Positions 40,786 to 51,200 of a stretch of 64,000 nt of DNA are shown here, piece after piece. Numbering within the stretch: position 1 is the first letter of the stretch; the number at the start of each line of letters is the position of its first letter. The stretch is from Apostichopus japonicus. Its lineage: Eukaryota; Echinodermata; Holothuroidea; Aspidochirotida; Stichopodidae. A model generated the notes under the pieces. It was not told the DNA's origin, did not search any database, and saw nothing but the letters and a program-made list of their open reading frames with translations. Made by a program: the position numbers and the translations under genes. The stretch lies in assembly GCF_037975245.1 (NCBI RefSeq), contig NC_092563.1:8815001-8879000 (forward strand). The letters are read 5' to 3'.

Positions 40786-43611
40786 TTCCTCTCCTCCTCC
40801 TCTTTCCCCCCTCTTTTTTCCTTTTTCTTCTCTTTTTTTCTCTCCTCTTTTTCTTACCCGGGGGGCGCGCGCCCCCAACGCCCCCCCCCCCCTGGATACG
40901 CACCTGTTGTAATAGGATGCACTATTTTTTATGTTAGTTTATAGGTAAATATTCAGATGATGTCATTTGTCATCAGTAAAGAATGCGGAGTTTCTTCCAA
41001 ATGGCTAACATTTTATAAGAAACGCAGAGCGAGAATTGTACTACACAGTAATAAAAATGATGTATCTCTGACCCAAACAAATATGTCTCATAGGGGAGGG
41101 CCGGGCACCATGAGACCTCTCCCCCTTTACCCTCCCAAGAACTATGGCTACGGCCCTGTTCGGCAAGTTCACAGTCAGGGACAAAACTCATCGTTCTCAA
41201 ATTGCAGGGAGAACATTTTGTAATGGTCGCGTCAACTTTTATACCTACTAGTTATCTGAGAAATTTATCCAATAGAAATGACCAAAAAATTAATATTTGA
41301 CCTAAATTAAATATCTTACAATATACTAAATACAATTAACATTAAAATAATTGTTACGTAACTCAATAAACATTAAATTACAATTGAAAACAAACTTGTA
41401 ACCCCTTTATATGAATGGACTCTCTCTCTCTTTATTGACCTTTGACACCAATCATCCGCGCAACTTTCAAATTATCAAAACAACCGTTACACCGCGGAAC
41501 CACCCTATCTTACGTACTTACGAAGACCATACGTACAGCGCTTATCAGAAGAACTCCAAGTCTAACATGACAAGTAACAATCACATCAAGAGGTACCGCA
41601 TGCATTGAATGAGATCAACATACGAGGAGAGAGAAATGTGTTAGTACATAGGCCTATCAACAAAGAGATAGGTTACAACATTCGTTTTATTTACCATCAA
41701 CTATAGGAGATATCTTTACAAATTGAAATGGATCCACTGACTCAGGTAATTTCATCAACAACTGGCACCACCAGAACTTCGATTAACGTTAACCACAAAC
41801 TACATTGGCCTAGCCTAAGCTTAACTATAAATGAAAACCATACGTTAGGCCTTCTGTACCTTTATGCATCAGTTAGATTGTAACCTACAAAGGCCCAAAC
41901 GACATAGAATACAGCCTGCAGTTACTAAGGTCTAACTTAGATTAGGTATTAACCTTACTTAGGCCTTCATGTGCTGGGAACCTAGGCTAGATTTAATACT
42001 GTAGTAGAACTATGCTTAGGCATACAGTCAGTAGAACTAGTTTAGACCTGCCAACTAGGCAGTTTATCACAAGAACGAAGATTTCACATAGCAATGTATA
42101 AATTATAGAACTATAGGCCTAGAAACGGTGCTGCCTTGCTTACAGTACACATTTCACTGTACTTAGTGCTGATATACGTACTTAAGTGATCTAAGTCTAC
42201 TTCACACCAAACTTTCTGCAAATTGGGTATTATTTTGGGAGTAATAGAGTGGGAAGGGTTGGGTTTTTGATCAGTCTAATTTATGTTCGCTAAATTGTGT
42301 AGGCTACTGTGCAATACTTATGCAGCTTCGCTATTATTACTGAGTTTAAACATCAGATTGAAAAAAAAAACTTTTTGAATGCAAGTCGTGATCTTAAGTT
42401 TGCCTAAATAGCTATCACACAGCAACCTCTGTAGTTAGACCTTGAATAGATACTCAAACTCAATGTTCAGAATAAACATCAACTGTTTATATGCAAGCAC
42501 AGTCATTTAATACAGTCCATATTGCTTCTCTTTCAGAATTATACAGCAAACTTTAACGTATTTGCAAACTTTTTTCACTTAAAATTTCACTTGCTTTCTT
42601 AACAATTCTTCTAACTCAGGATCTTTACAATTAAAAATCTATAAAGATCATTCTTGTGTAAATACATAATTTAATTAAGATCCAATGGGATGACATAGTT
42701 GAAGGATAAAACTAGCCTCCTACAGTCATCAATCAAAATCAGAGGGATTTTCATTTTGTCCTACCTTTGTGCTGTTAACATCTTGAAATTATTGTACTGT
42801 ACACCATCTTACAGGAGCATATATATTGGTCTGCACTATCTGGGCTAATGCTGTAGTAGTTTAGTTTACATGAATCTCACCAACTTCTGCTGGCACTGCT
42901 GCTGAAAATAAACATTACTGTACTCTTTGTAGACTCGGTCACTGTCTTCCGGATCAAGTATAGACCGCTTTGATCCAGCTTCCCGACAAGTATGCGAGTC
43001 AGCACCATGTCTACCATTGTGTGTAGTGTATACAACATGTGCGCAACGGTTACTACGCATGAGCTGCATTTAATGTTCACAATACTCAAGTGCATTTGCC
43101 AACCAGTAAGACATTGTGATGGCTAAGCTTATAGTCTGTTAATTATTTTAAGTCTATAACCATTAATTTTTCACCATTCAGAGATTGCTGGAGAGGACAA
43201 GAGCAAGAAGAGAAGACCTAGCCAAGAAAATGGCTGAAAACAAAATGGAATCCCAGAAAAGGAAAGCTCCACTTGGGCCCAGCACCACCATCAACTCAAT
43301 GGAGGACAAAAGTCATCAAGGTATATCATCTCAAATTCTCAATGCACAGAGTGCCCTCTCTCCCTGTACAGTAAATGTATGATGCATACAGTATCCTGTT
43401 AAACTGTGTTTTCTTCATTGTACAACCTAATGGAGCCAATATGTGCTAGGCATACAGGTGGGCCCAGGGTGAGGGAGGGGTGGAACAAGCATTGCATGAC
43501 ATATGGTTGATCTGAAGTTCTATTAAACAAAATAAAGTGGAACTGGGGAAGCTCTGTTATCTTAAGTTTCAACTAACCTACTGTAATAGAATAGATGTTA
43601 TGATGGATCAC
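40786..43611 (+). repeat. 2826-bp direct duplication, copy 1
   Basis: Matches 47303-50128 base for base wherever compared, at a constant offset of 6517. It holds a piece of dispersed repeat (CCTGGATACGCACCTG), a block related to 26358-26402, and anillin exons 1 and 2 with their upstream sequence. It is followed by DUF4806 exons instead of anillin exon 3. Confidence 0.95.
41728..43320 (+). pseudogene. anln: Duplicated 5' end of anillin (exons 1-2 only)
   Basis: Exon 1 at 41728-41745 (MDPLTQ, donor CAG|GTAATT) and exon 2 at 43182-43320 (RLLERTRARREDLAKKMAEN and onward) are the same as in the intact gene. The rest of anillin does not follow: the next exons belong to a DUF4806 gene whose acceptor needs a different phase. 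If the copied promoter works, reading through the exon 2 donor would give a short protein ending at 43381. Could be a real partial duplication or an assembly duplicate. Confidence 0.75.
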
Positions 43612-44007
43612 AGAAACTTTTTATCATGGAGGGTGCCATAAACCTGGGGCCAATACAGCAGACTATTAAGTTAACAGACAGAATGCTCTGGACATACAGT
43701 ACTTCACAGTTGTGTGTTGCTCTCATTTCTGATAGGGATAGGCGTTTCAAAGGATATGTTCCAGAATGTTTTTAGTTGGATAGAATGGCAGAATTGTGAG
43801 TTGATGAATAATTTATGCCTTACATGTCAATGATTTATTTAAGTTACATGAAGTGTGCACTGCTACAGACAGACTTAAATTTCAATTGACTTTTATTTCA
43901 TAAATCAACTTTAAGATGTATTACTGAATATTGATACAACTCCTGGTCCAAGTTGAATCTGAGAGTCGACCAATGATAGGTTTTCATAAACTTTGCTTTT
44001 CCCCTAG

Positions 44008-44264
44008 GGTGAACAGAAAATATCTTTCTTCGGATGAAGATGCTGATGAGGACAGCGATAATGATAATCTAGTCGCTGCTCCCAGTCCACCTTTACCACC
44101 ATCAACGTCATCTGTTTTGTTGACTCCTTCACGCCGAGCATTGCTATCAGCGTCATCCCCAAATGACTCCCAGCCTTCTTTGAATTCTTCCTATGCAACT
44201 TCTTCTGGTTTTGCAGAAACACCTTCATCAGGATATTGTACAGAAAGTAACCTTGCCATCAATG
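44008..44264 (+). CDS. DUF4806 gene exon a
   Basis: 257 nt, acceptor TTTTCCCCTAG, one leading base then VNRKYLSSDEDADEDSD. Ends SNLAIN plus one base, donor GTATGT. Low-complexity serine/proline linker. Confidence 0.75.
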
Positions 44265-46281
44265 GTATGTACATTGTTTTTATAATAAATAACTAAAACA
44301 AAAGACGTTCTATAACAAGCAGTCTGCGGAACATGTTTGCATGGCAGTCACACAGATGTCATCTCATGCATAATGGAATATATGCTATTGATGTGTAAAA
44401 ATAGCCTATATGGTTTACCCAATCAATGCTCTAAAGATATCATGTAATATTATATATATATATATATTATATATATATATTATATATATATATATATATA
44501 TTTATAATGTTTTTATGGATGATAACCCTGTACATGTAGCGGTGTAGTGACGAACATCTTTATTCCCAAACTGATGAAGTAATATAGTACCTTATGTTTC
44601 TAACTTTCTGCAAAGTGCCTTCATTAGAGGTACTGTAATATATAGTGTGTGTTTTATGATCCTTCAAAGAATCAAACACATTTTATGTTCTATAGCATAT
44701 ATACTCCACTCATATTTTTAATGGTTGATGTACTCATTACAAATTGACTTTTCGTTACAGCAACAAACCGTACCATATTGAGGCTGTTAACTGAACTTAA
44801 ATCGGACGTTAAAGAACTAAAGCAGCAAGTCAGGGTCAACAATATGCTGCTGAAATACATGACTGTAGCAAGACCAGAGGAAGATGTAGAATTTGCTCTA
44901 CCTGAAGGAATAACTATTCCTGTGGGATCTTTGGAGGAGTTAATTAACCTGGATGACTGTATTGAAACAAACAAGGCTTTGGAAAGATATTTGGTAAGTC
45001 AGAATAAAAATGTAAGGAAAGTAATCAGAAAACATATTTTCCAAAGTATAATGTTAGTTTATCATAATAAAATTGAAACCAGTCAGGCTTTAATGTGTCA
45101 GTGGTCTGTTAAAAATAAAAATATTTCCTGAGGTGCTAATTTCCTTTTCCTGGGAGACAATTAAAAACTCTAAGGTAGTTACAGACATAAAGGCATCTAG
45201 GTAACAAGAGTTTGGCTAGAAATTCCTTTGCCTTGCGGAGCATCCTACAAAAGTTGGCTGTTTAATCAATCTTGTTTTGATTGGACTAAAAAAGGAACAT
45301 TGCAGCACTGCATTGCTAGTTTCTCTTAAAATATTGATAAGAAAACAGAAAAGAAGCCAAGGTGTGGGATGAAATAACATAACTTAAATATTTCTGTTTG
45401 TATAATAATAACTGTAATGGTTTCTGATCGACTTTTCTTTCTTTTTGTTGTTTGAAGTTAAAAAGACTATCAATTCTTGGTGGCAACACGTTGAAGGAGT
45501 GTGTCAAAAGAATCCTGGGGGATGTATTGTCAAATGCAGTTGCTACCAAACTGAACTGGACAGGTACAACTGAGAAAACAGCCTTTGCGAAGCTACATAT
45601 GAGGAACATAATTGAGAGTGAGTTTATGTACATTTTTGTATAAGCAGTGAGTGAAAAGAAACTTGAGTTGTGTGAAGGGGGTTGTGCATTTGACTTGTGG
45701 AACAGCCAAGTTTTCAATGCAACACCCGATTAACTAGGATTCTTGCTTTAATTTGCATTGAATTCTGCTCATTTAAAAAGTTACTACAAATATATGTTAA
45801 CATAAGATGTCTTGTTTCAGATGCAGCGGTAATTCAGCATTCAGCATTGATTTTTAAGTTTTTTCACCCTATGATTTTATTGACCAGTCCATTGTCACTT
45901 TCTATATACCAATTTCCCAATTGATGGACCAAGATTTGCAACAGTAATGCATGTGTTCAGTATAAAATAGAAGGTGACTGTCAAAGGCAAATGTAATATT
46001 TAATATATCACTGAAACAAGGTGAGTTACGTAGTTTTAGTTTAACCAATTGTTTTCATAATGTGAGACTCATTATTGCCTTCAGTTTACTGCTTGTGTAG
46101 ATGCAATCTTTTATAAAGTGTAATATGTTTCGTATTAACAGAAGCTGTACGAAGGAATCAAGCAACTGTCCAATCGACTACATCTGACATTCAGGCAGCG
46201 GTCGTGAGATTTCTGAAGGGTGCATCTGATCGTGAGGGAGGGCGAAAATCTCGGACTACACCACAAACAGTTGACGAGTGA
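44008..46281 (+). CDS. DUF4806 domain-containing protein, C-terminal exons
   Basis: Four exons in phase: 44008-44264, 44761-44993, 45458-45617 and 46142-46281. Exon 1 is Ser/Pro-rich with an acidic start (YLSSDEDADEDSDND). Exon 2 begins with a coiled-coil-like LLTELKSDVKELKQQVRVNN, then ALPEGITIPVGSLEELINLD. Exons 3 and 4 hold the DUF4806 core: LKRLSILGGNTLKECVKRIL, KLNWTG, AFAKLHM and VRRNQATVQSTTSDIQAAV. It ends VDE* at 46281. AATAAA lies at 46349-46354. The function of DUF4806 is unknown. These proteins often have an N-terminal module, which is not found here: exon 1 needs a preceding exon that leaves two bases, and none was seen. So the gene may be 5'-truncated. Confidence 0.82.
44453..44502. 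repeat. (TA)n microsatellite
   Basis: Interrupted TA dinucleotide runs in the intron between DUF4806 exons a and b. Confidence 0.9.
44761..44993 (+). CDS. DUF4806 gene exon b
   Basis: 233 nt, acceptor TTTTCGTTACAG, donor TTG|GTAAGT. Leucine heptads in LLTELKSDVKELKQQ suggest a short coiled coil. The second half (SLEELINLDDCIETNKALERYL) is the start of the DUF4806 region. Confidence 0.85.
45458..45617 (+). CDS. DUF4806 gene exon c (core)
   Basis: 160 nt, acceptor TTTGTTGTTTGAAG, donor GAGA|GTGAGT. Contains the GG-x-x-LK-x-x-V-x-R-I-L and N-W-T/K-G signatures of DUF4806. Confidence 0.87.
46142..46281 (+). CDS. DUF4806 gene exon d (C-terminus)
   Basis: Acceptor CGTATTAACAG, AVRRNQATVQSTTSDIQAAV then FLKGASDREGGRKSRTTPQ and stop TGA. 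Matches the end of DUF4806 (V-R-x-N, A-x-x-x-x-I-x-x-x-x-x-x-F/W-L). AATAAA follows 68 bases after the stop. Confidence 0.85.
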
Positions 46282-46589
46282 ATTTCTTTAGTGCTGTTGA
46301 AACATTTAACGCTGAAACTCATTTTTTCGCTTTGTAATTTATAGGCATAATAAAATGATAGCAACTTATTTCACTGTGTTAGTCATTATTTCTTAATATG
46401 AAACCGCATGTGAAATTCAGTAAAATCTGCAGGTGGACCAACAGCTCTGTTCTAGTAGTACTGGCGAAGAGTAGGCTGGCAAAGACAAGGTTTTGCCTAC
46501 CAGGTTGCTGGGGGAATACCAGATTTGGGCTAGCAGGTCGCCAGAACACTGGATATTAGGCTTGCGGATAGCCAGCGGCTCTCTCTGAC
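46282..46589 (+). other. 3' end of DUF4806 gene and spacer
   Basis: Polyadenylation signal at 46349-46354. Beyond it the sequence gradually acquires GCTGGC, CCAGCGG and CGGAACACTGGCGG-like words, the edge of the minisatellite that follows. Confidence 0.55.
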
Positions 46590-47290
46590 AGAATGTCAGC
46601 GGAACACTGGCGGTACACCGGTGGTAAGCTGGCGTTTCTCCGGCGGTCTGCTGGTGGTACACCGGTGGTACACTGGCGGTACACCGGCAGTACTCTGGTG
46701 TTTCTTTGGCGGTTTACTGGTGGAAAACTGTCGGTACACCGGCGGTACGCTGGCGTTTCTTTGGCGGTACGCTGGCGTTTCTTTGGCGGTACGCTGGCGT
46801 TTCTTTGCCGGTACACCGGCGGTATGCTGGCGTTTCTTTGGCGGTACACCGGCGGTACGCTGGCGTTTCTTCGGCGGTACGCTGGTGTTTCTTTGGCGGT
46901 ACACCGGCGTTACGCTGGCGTTTCTTCGGCGGTACACCGGCGTTACGCTGGCGTTTCTTCGGCGGTACGCTGGCGGTACACCGGCGTTACGCTGGCGTTT
47001 CTTCGGCGGTACGCTGGTGTTTCTTTGGCGGTACACCGGCGTTACGCTGGCGTTTCTTCGGCGGTACACCGGCGTTACGCTGGCGTTTCTTCGGCGGTAC
47101 ACCGGCGTTACGCTGGCGTTTCTTCGGCGGTACGCTGGCGTTTCTTTGGCGGTACACCGGCGGTCTGCCGGCGTTGTCGCCGGCGGACCGCCGGATTTAA
47201 GCCGGCCAAATCTCTGGCGTTCCGCCGGCTTTCCCCGCCGGTGGACCGCCAGTGGTGCAGCTGGCGGGCCGCCGGTGGACCGCTAGCATG
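46590..47290. repeat. GC-rich minisatellite, open in most frames
   Basis: Built from two words, GGCGGTACACCGGCGTTACG and CTGGCGTTTCTTCGGCGGTA, in units whose lengths are mostly multiples of three. Because of this, long open frames exist in all three plus frames and two minus frames. The left and right ends are more degenerate. There is no sign of a gene: no start context, no splice sites. Confidence 0.9.
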
Positions 47291-48244
47291 ATGTTATCTG
47301 GGTTCCTCTCCTCCTCCTCTTTCCCCCCTCTTTTTTCCTTTTTCTTCTCTTTTTTTCTCTCCTCTTTTTCTTACCCGGGGGGCGCGCGCCCCCAACGCCC
47401 CCCCCCCCCTGGATACGCACCTGTTGTAATAGGATGCACTATTTTTTATGTTAGTTTATAGGTAAATATTCAGATGATGTCATTTGTCATCAGTAAAGAA
47501 TGCGGAGTTTCTTCCAAATGGCTAACATTTTATAAGAAACGCAGAGCGAGAATTGTACTACACAGTAATAAAAATGATGTATCTCTGACCCAAACAAATA
47601 TGTCTCATAGGGGAGGGCCGGGCACCATGAGACCTCTCCCCCTTTACCCTCCCAAGAACTATGGCTACGGCCCTGTTCGGCAAGTTCACAGTCAGGGACA
47701 AAACTCATCGTTCTCAAATTGCAGGGAGAACATTTTGTAATGGTCGCGTCAACTTTTATACCTACTAGTTATCTGAGAAATTTATCCAATAGAAATGACC
47801 AAAAAATTAATATTTGACCTAAATTAAATATCTTACAATATACTAAATACAATTAACATTAAAATAATTGTTACGTAACTCAATAAACATTAAATTACAA
47901 TTGAAAACAAACTTGTAACCCCTTTATATGAATGGACTCTCTCTCTCTTTATTGACCTTTGACACCAATCATCCGCGCAACTTTCAAATTATCAAAACAA
48001 CCGTTACACCGCGGAACCACCCTATCTTACGTACTTACGAAGACCATACGTACAGCGCTTATCAGAAGAACTCCAAGTCTAACATGACAAGTAACAATCA
48101 CATCAAGAGGTACCGCATGCATTGAATGAGATCAACATACGAGGAGAGAGAAATGTGTTAGTACATAGGCCTATCAACAAAGAGATAGGTTACAACATTC
48201 GTTTTATTTACCATCAACTATAGGAGATATCTTTACAAATTGAA

Positions 48245-48262
48245 ATGGATCCACTGACTCAG
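48245..48262 (+). CDS. anln: Anillin exon 1
   Basis: 18 coding bases, MDPLTQ, start context GAAATGG, donor CAG|GTAATT, phase 0. Too short to find without knowing the family. It matches the conserved first residues of anillin. The 5' UTR and promoter lie upstream in the duplicated block. Confidence 0.85.
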
Positions 48263-51200
48263 GTAATTTCATCAACAACTGGCACCACCAGAACTTCGAT
48301 TAACGTTAACCACAAACTACATTGGCCTAGCCTAAGCTTAACTATAAATGAAAACCATACGTTAGGCCTTCTGTACCTTTATGCATCAGTTAGATTGTAA
48401 CCTACAAAGGCCCAAACGACATAGAATACAGCCTGCAGTTACTAAGGTCTAACTTAGATTAGGTATTAACCTTACTTAGGCCTTCATGTGCTGGGAACCT
48501 AGGCTAGATTTAATACTGTAGTAGAACTATGCTTAGGCATACAGTCAGTAGAACTAGTTTAGACCTGCCAACTAGGCAGTTTATCACAAGAACGAAGATT
48601 TCACATAGCAATGTATAAATTATAGAACTATAGGCCTAGAAACGGTGCTGCCTTGCTTACAGTACACATTTCACTGTACTTAGTGCTGATATACGTACTT
48701 AAGTGATCTAAGTCTACTTCACACCAAACTTTCTGCAAATTGGGTATTATTTTGGGAGTAATAGAGTGGGAAGGGTTGGGTTTTTGATCAGTCTAATTTA
48801 TGTTCGCTAAATTGTGTAGGCTACTGTGCAATACTTATGCAGCTTCGCTATTATTACTGAGTTTAAACATCAGATTGAAAAAAAAAACTTTTTGAATGCA
48901 AGTCGTGATCTTAAGTTTGCCTAAATAGCTATCACACAGCAACCTCTGTAGTTAGACCTTGAATAGATACTCAAACTCAATGTTCAGAATAAACATCAAC
49001 TGTTTATATGCAAGCACAGTCATTTAATACAGTCCATATTGCTTCTCTTTCAGAATTATACAGCAAACTTTAACGTATTTGCAAACTTTTTTCACTTAAA
49101 ATTTCACTTGCTTTCTTAACAATTCTTCTAACTCAGGATCTTTACAATTAAAAATCTATAAAGATCATTCTTGTGTAAATACATAATTTAATTAAGATCC
49201 AATGGGATGACATAGTTGAAGGATAAAACTAGCCTCCTACAGTCATCAATCAAAATCAGAGGGATTTTCATTTTGTCCTACCTTTGTGCTGTTAACATCT
49301 TGAAATTATTGTACTGTACACCATCTTACAGGAGCATATATATTGGTCTGCACTATCTGGGCTAATGCTGTAGTAGTTTAGTTTACATGAATCTCACCAA
49401 CTTCTGCTGGCACTGCTGCTGAAAATAAACATTACTGTACTCTTTGTAGACTCGGTCACTGTCTTCCGGATCAAGTATAGACCGCTTTGATCCAGCTTCC
49501 CGACAAGTATGCGAGTCAGCACCATGTCTACCATTGTGTGTAGTGTATACAACATGTGCGCAACGGTTACTACGCATGAGCTGCATTTAATGTTCACAAT
49601 ACTCAAGTGCATTTGCCAACCAGTAAGACATTGTGATGGCTAAGCTTATAGTCTGTTAATTATTTTAAGTCTATAACCATTAATTTTTCACCATTCAGAG
49701 ATTGCTGGAGAGGACAAGAGCAAGAAGAGAAGACCTAGCCAAGAAAATGGCTGAAAACAAAATGGAATCCCAGAAAAGGAAAGCTCCACTTGGGCCCAGC
49801 ACCACCATCAACTCAATGGAGGACAAAAGTCATCAAGGTATATCATCTCAAATTCTCAATGCACAGAGTGCCCTCTCTCCCTGTACAGTAAATGTATGAT
49901 GCATACAGTATCCTGTTAAACTGTGTTTTCTTCATTGTACAACCTAATGGAGCCAATATGTGCTAGGCATACAGGTGGGCCCAGGGTGAGGGAGGGGTGG
50001 AACAAGCATTGCATGACATATGGTTGATCTGAAGTTCTATTAAACAAAATAAAGTGGAACTGGGGAAGCTCTGTTATCTTAAGTTTCAACTAACCTACTG
50101 TAATAGAATAGATGTTATGATGGATCACCATAAGTTTAGATAGTTGAATGCACTTACAGTTTTAACACTTAAAGTAGTCAAGGTTTTTCTATGTTGTATT
50201 CATGTCACATTATGTATCTCTCTCAATCACTAGTTCATTCACAGAAGTCAGGTCCGGAAATGTCTCCCAGTTCAGGCTCTCCCAAAACGTCCATGAAGAA
50301 GAGATTCAACACGTTAGCTACACAAAGAGCACAGTGGGATGTTCAAAAGGGTGAGGCTGTGTTCATTAACACTTATAAAGAAATCTAGGCCTGTTAATCT
50401 GATTACTGTAAACTGCAAGTCAAATCTCTCACAGCACCAATAATAATCTCATTAAATCTTGAGCATCGTATCAAAGCGAATACTTGAGTCTATACCTCAA
50501 GATGATGCATGCAGGTAAAATGTTAACCTACTGTAGACTTATTTTCACTTTGATACAGTAGCAGGTACAGTATGTGCATACGTAGGTAGTAGGTACAGTA
50601 CAGTAACCTACCGATCTAAACAGATTACTCATTACTGTACGTTTAAAGTACAGAAATTGGAAACTTATTCAGCTGGTGTAATGACAGTGTCTCGGATCAA
50701 TGAAATGTAATGACTACAGTTGATTGCAACCAGCTGCTTTAATTGTCAGTTACAGTCAAAACATTTTTGTACCTCATTCCTGACATCATGCAGCATTATA
50801 ATCATCAGCATCATCCAATTAATGATGAATCCTTCCACAGAATATCAAATATGGCTGATTGACAATGTCAGCTCCTCTGTGCTGGCCTAAATTAATTATG
50901 TTAATCTGTTGTTGTTTAGCTTGAACTAATAAAACCAAAACAGTCATGAATATAAACAACTCAGCACGCTTGGCTGACATTCCATGGCATTTTTCCTTGA
51001 AAAATTTGTAAATTGCATATTTGCACTGTCTTTTGAAACCTAATATTTTGATGCCATAAAAGTCATATGTTTTTCCTATTGAGTTTTTGGTTTGCATCTG
51101 AGGAATTGACCTACAGGTAATGCCAAATCATTTGTGTGTTAGGCTAAGTAGTCCAGCCACTTCAATTGATGAGCCTTAGATGTTTAAAGGGTCATTCCTC

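Larger units (their letters stand above)
47303..50128 (+). repeat. 2826-bp direct duplication, copy 2
   Basis: The copy that continues into the intact anillin gene. The junctions are sharp: TTCCTCTCCTCCTCC at the left and TGATGGATCAC at the right, after which the two copies differ completely. Confidence 0.95.

Noticed and set aside
40684-40937. Hydrophobic or basic low-complexity frames over the C/T tract
   Set aside because: Simple-sequence artefact (SFSFPFL / KKKKERRR).
43320-44008. Direct splice from duplicated anillin exon 2 to the DUF4806 gene
   Set aside because: The donor leaves one base but the acceptor exon needs two, so the frame would be broken at once.
46556-47291. Long open frames of 97-232 codons in five frames
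   Set aside because: Repetitive residues (GGTLAFLRRYAGVS) in every frame show a stop-free minisatellite rather than a gene.
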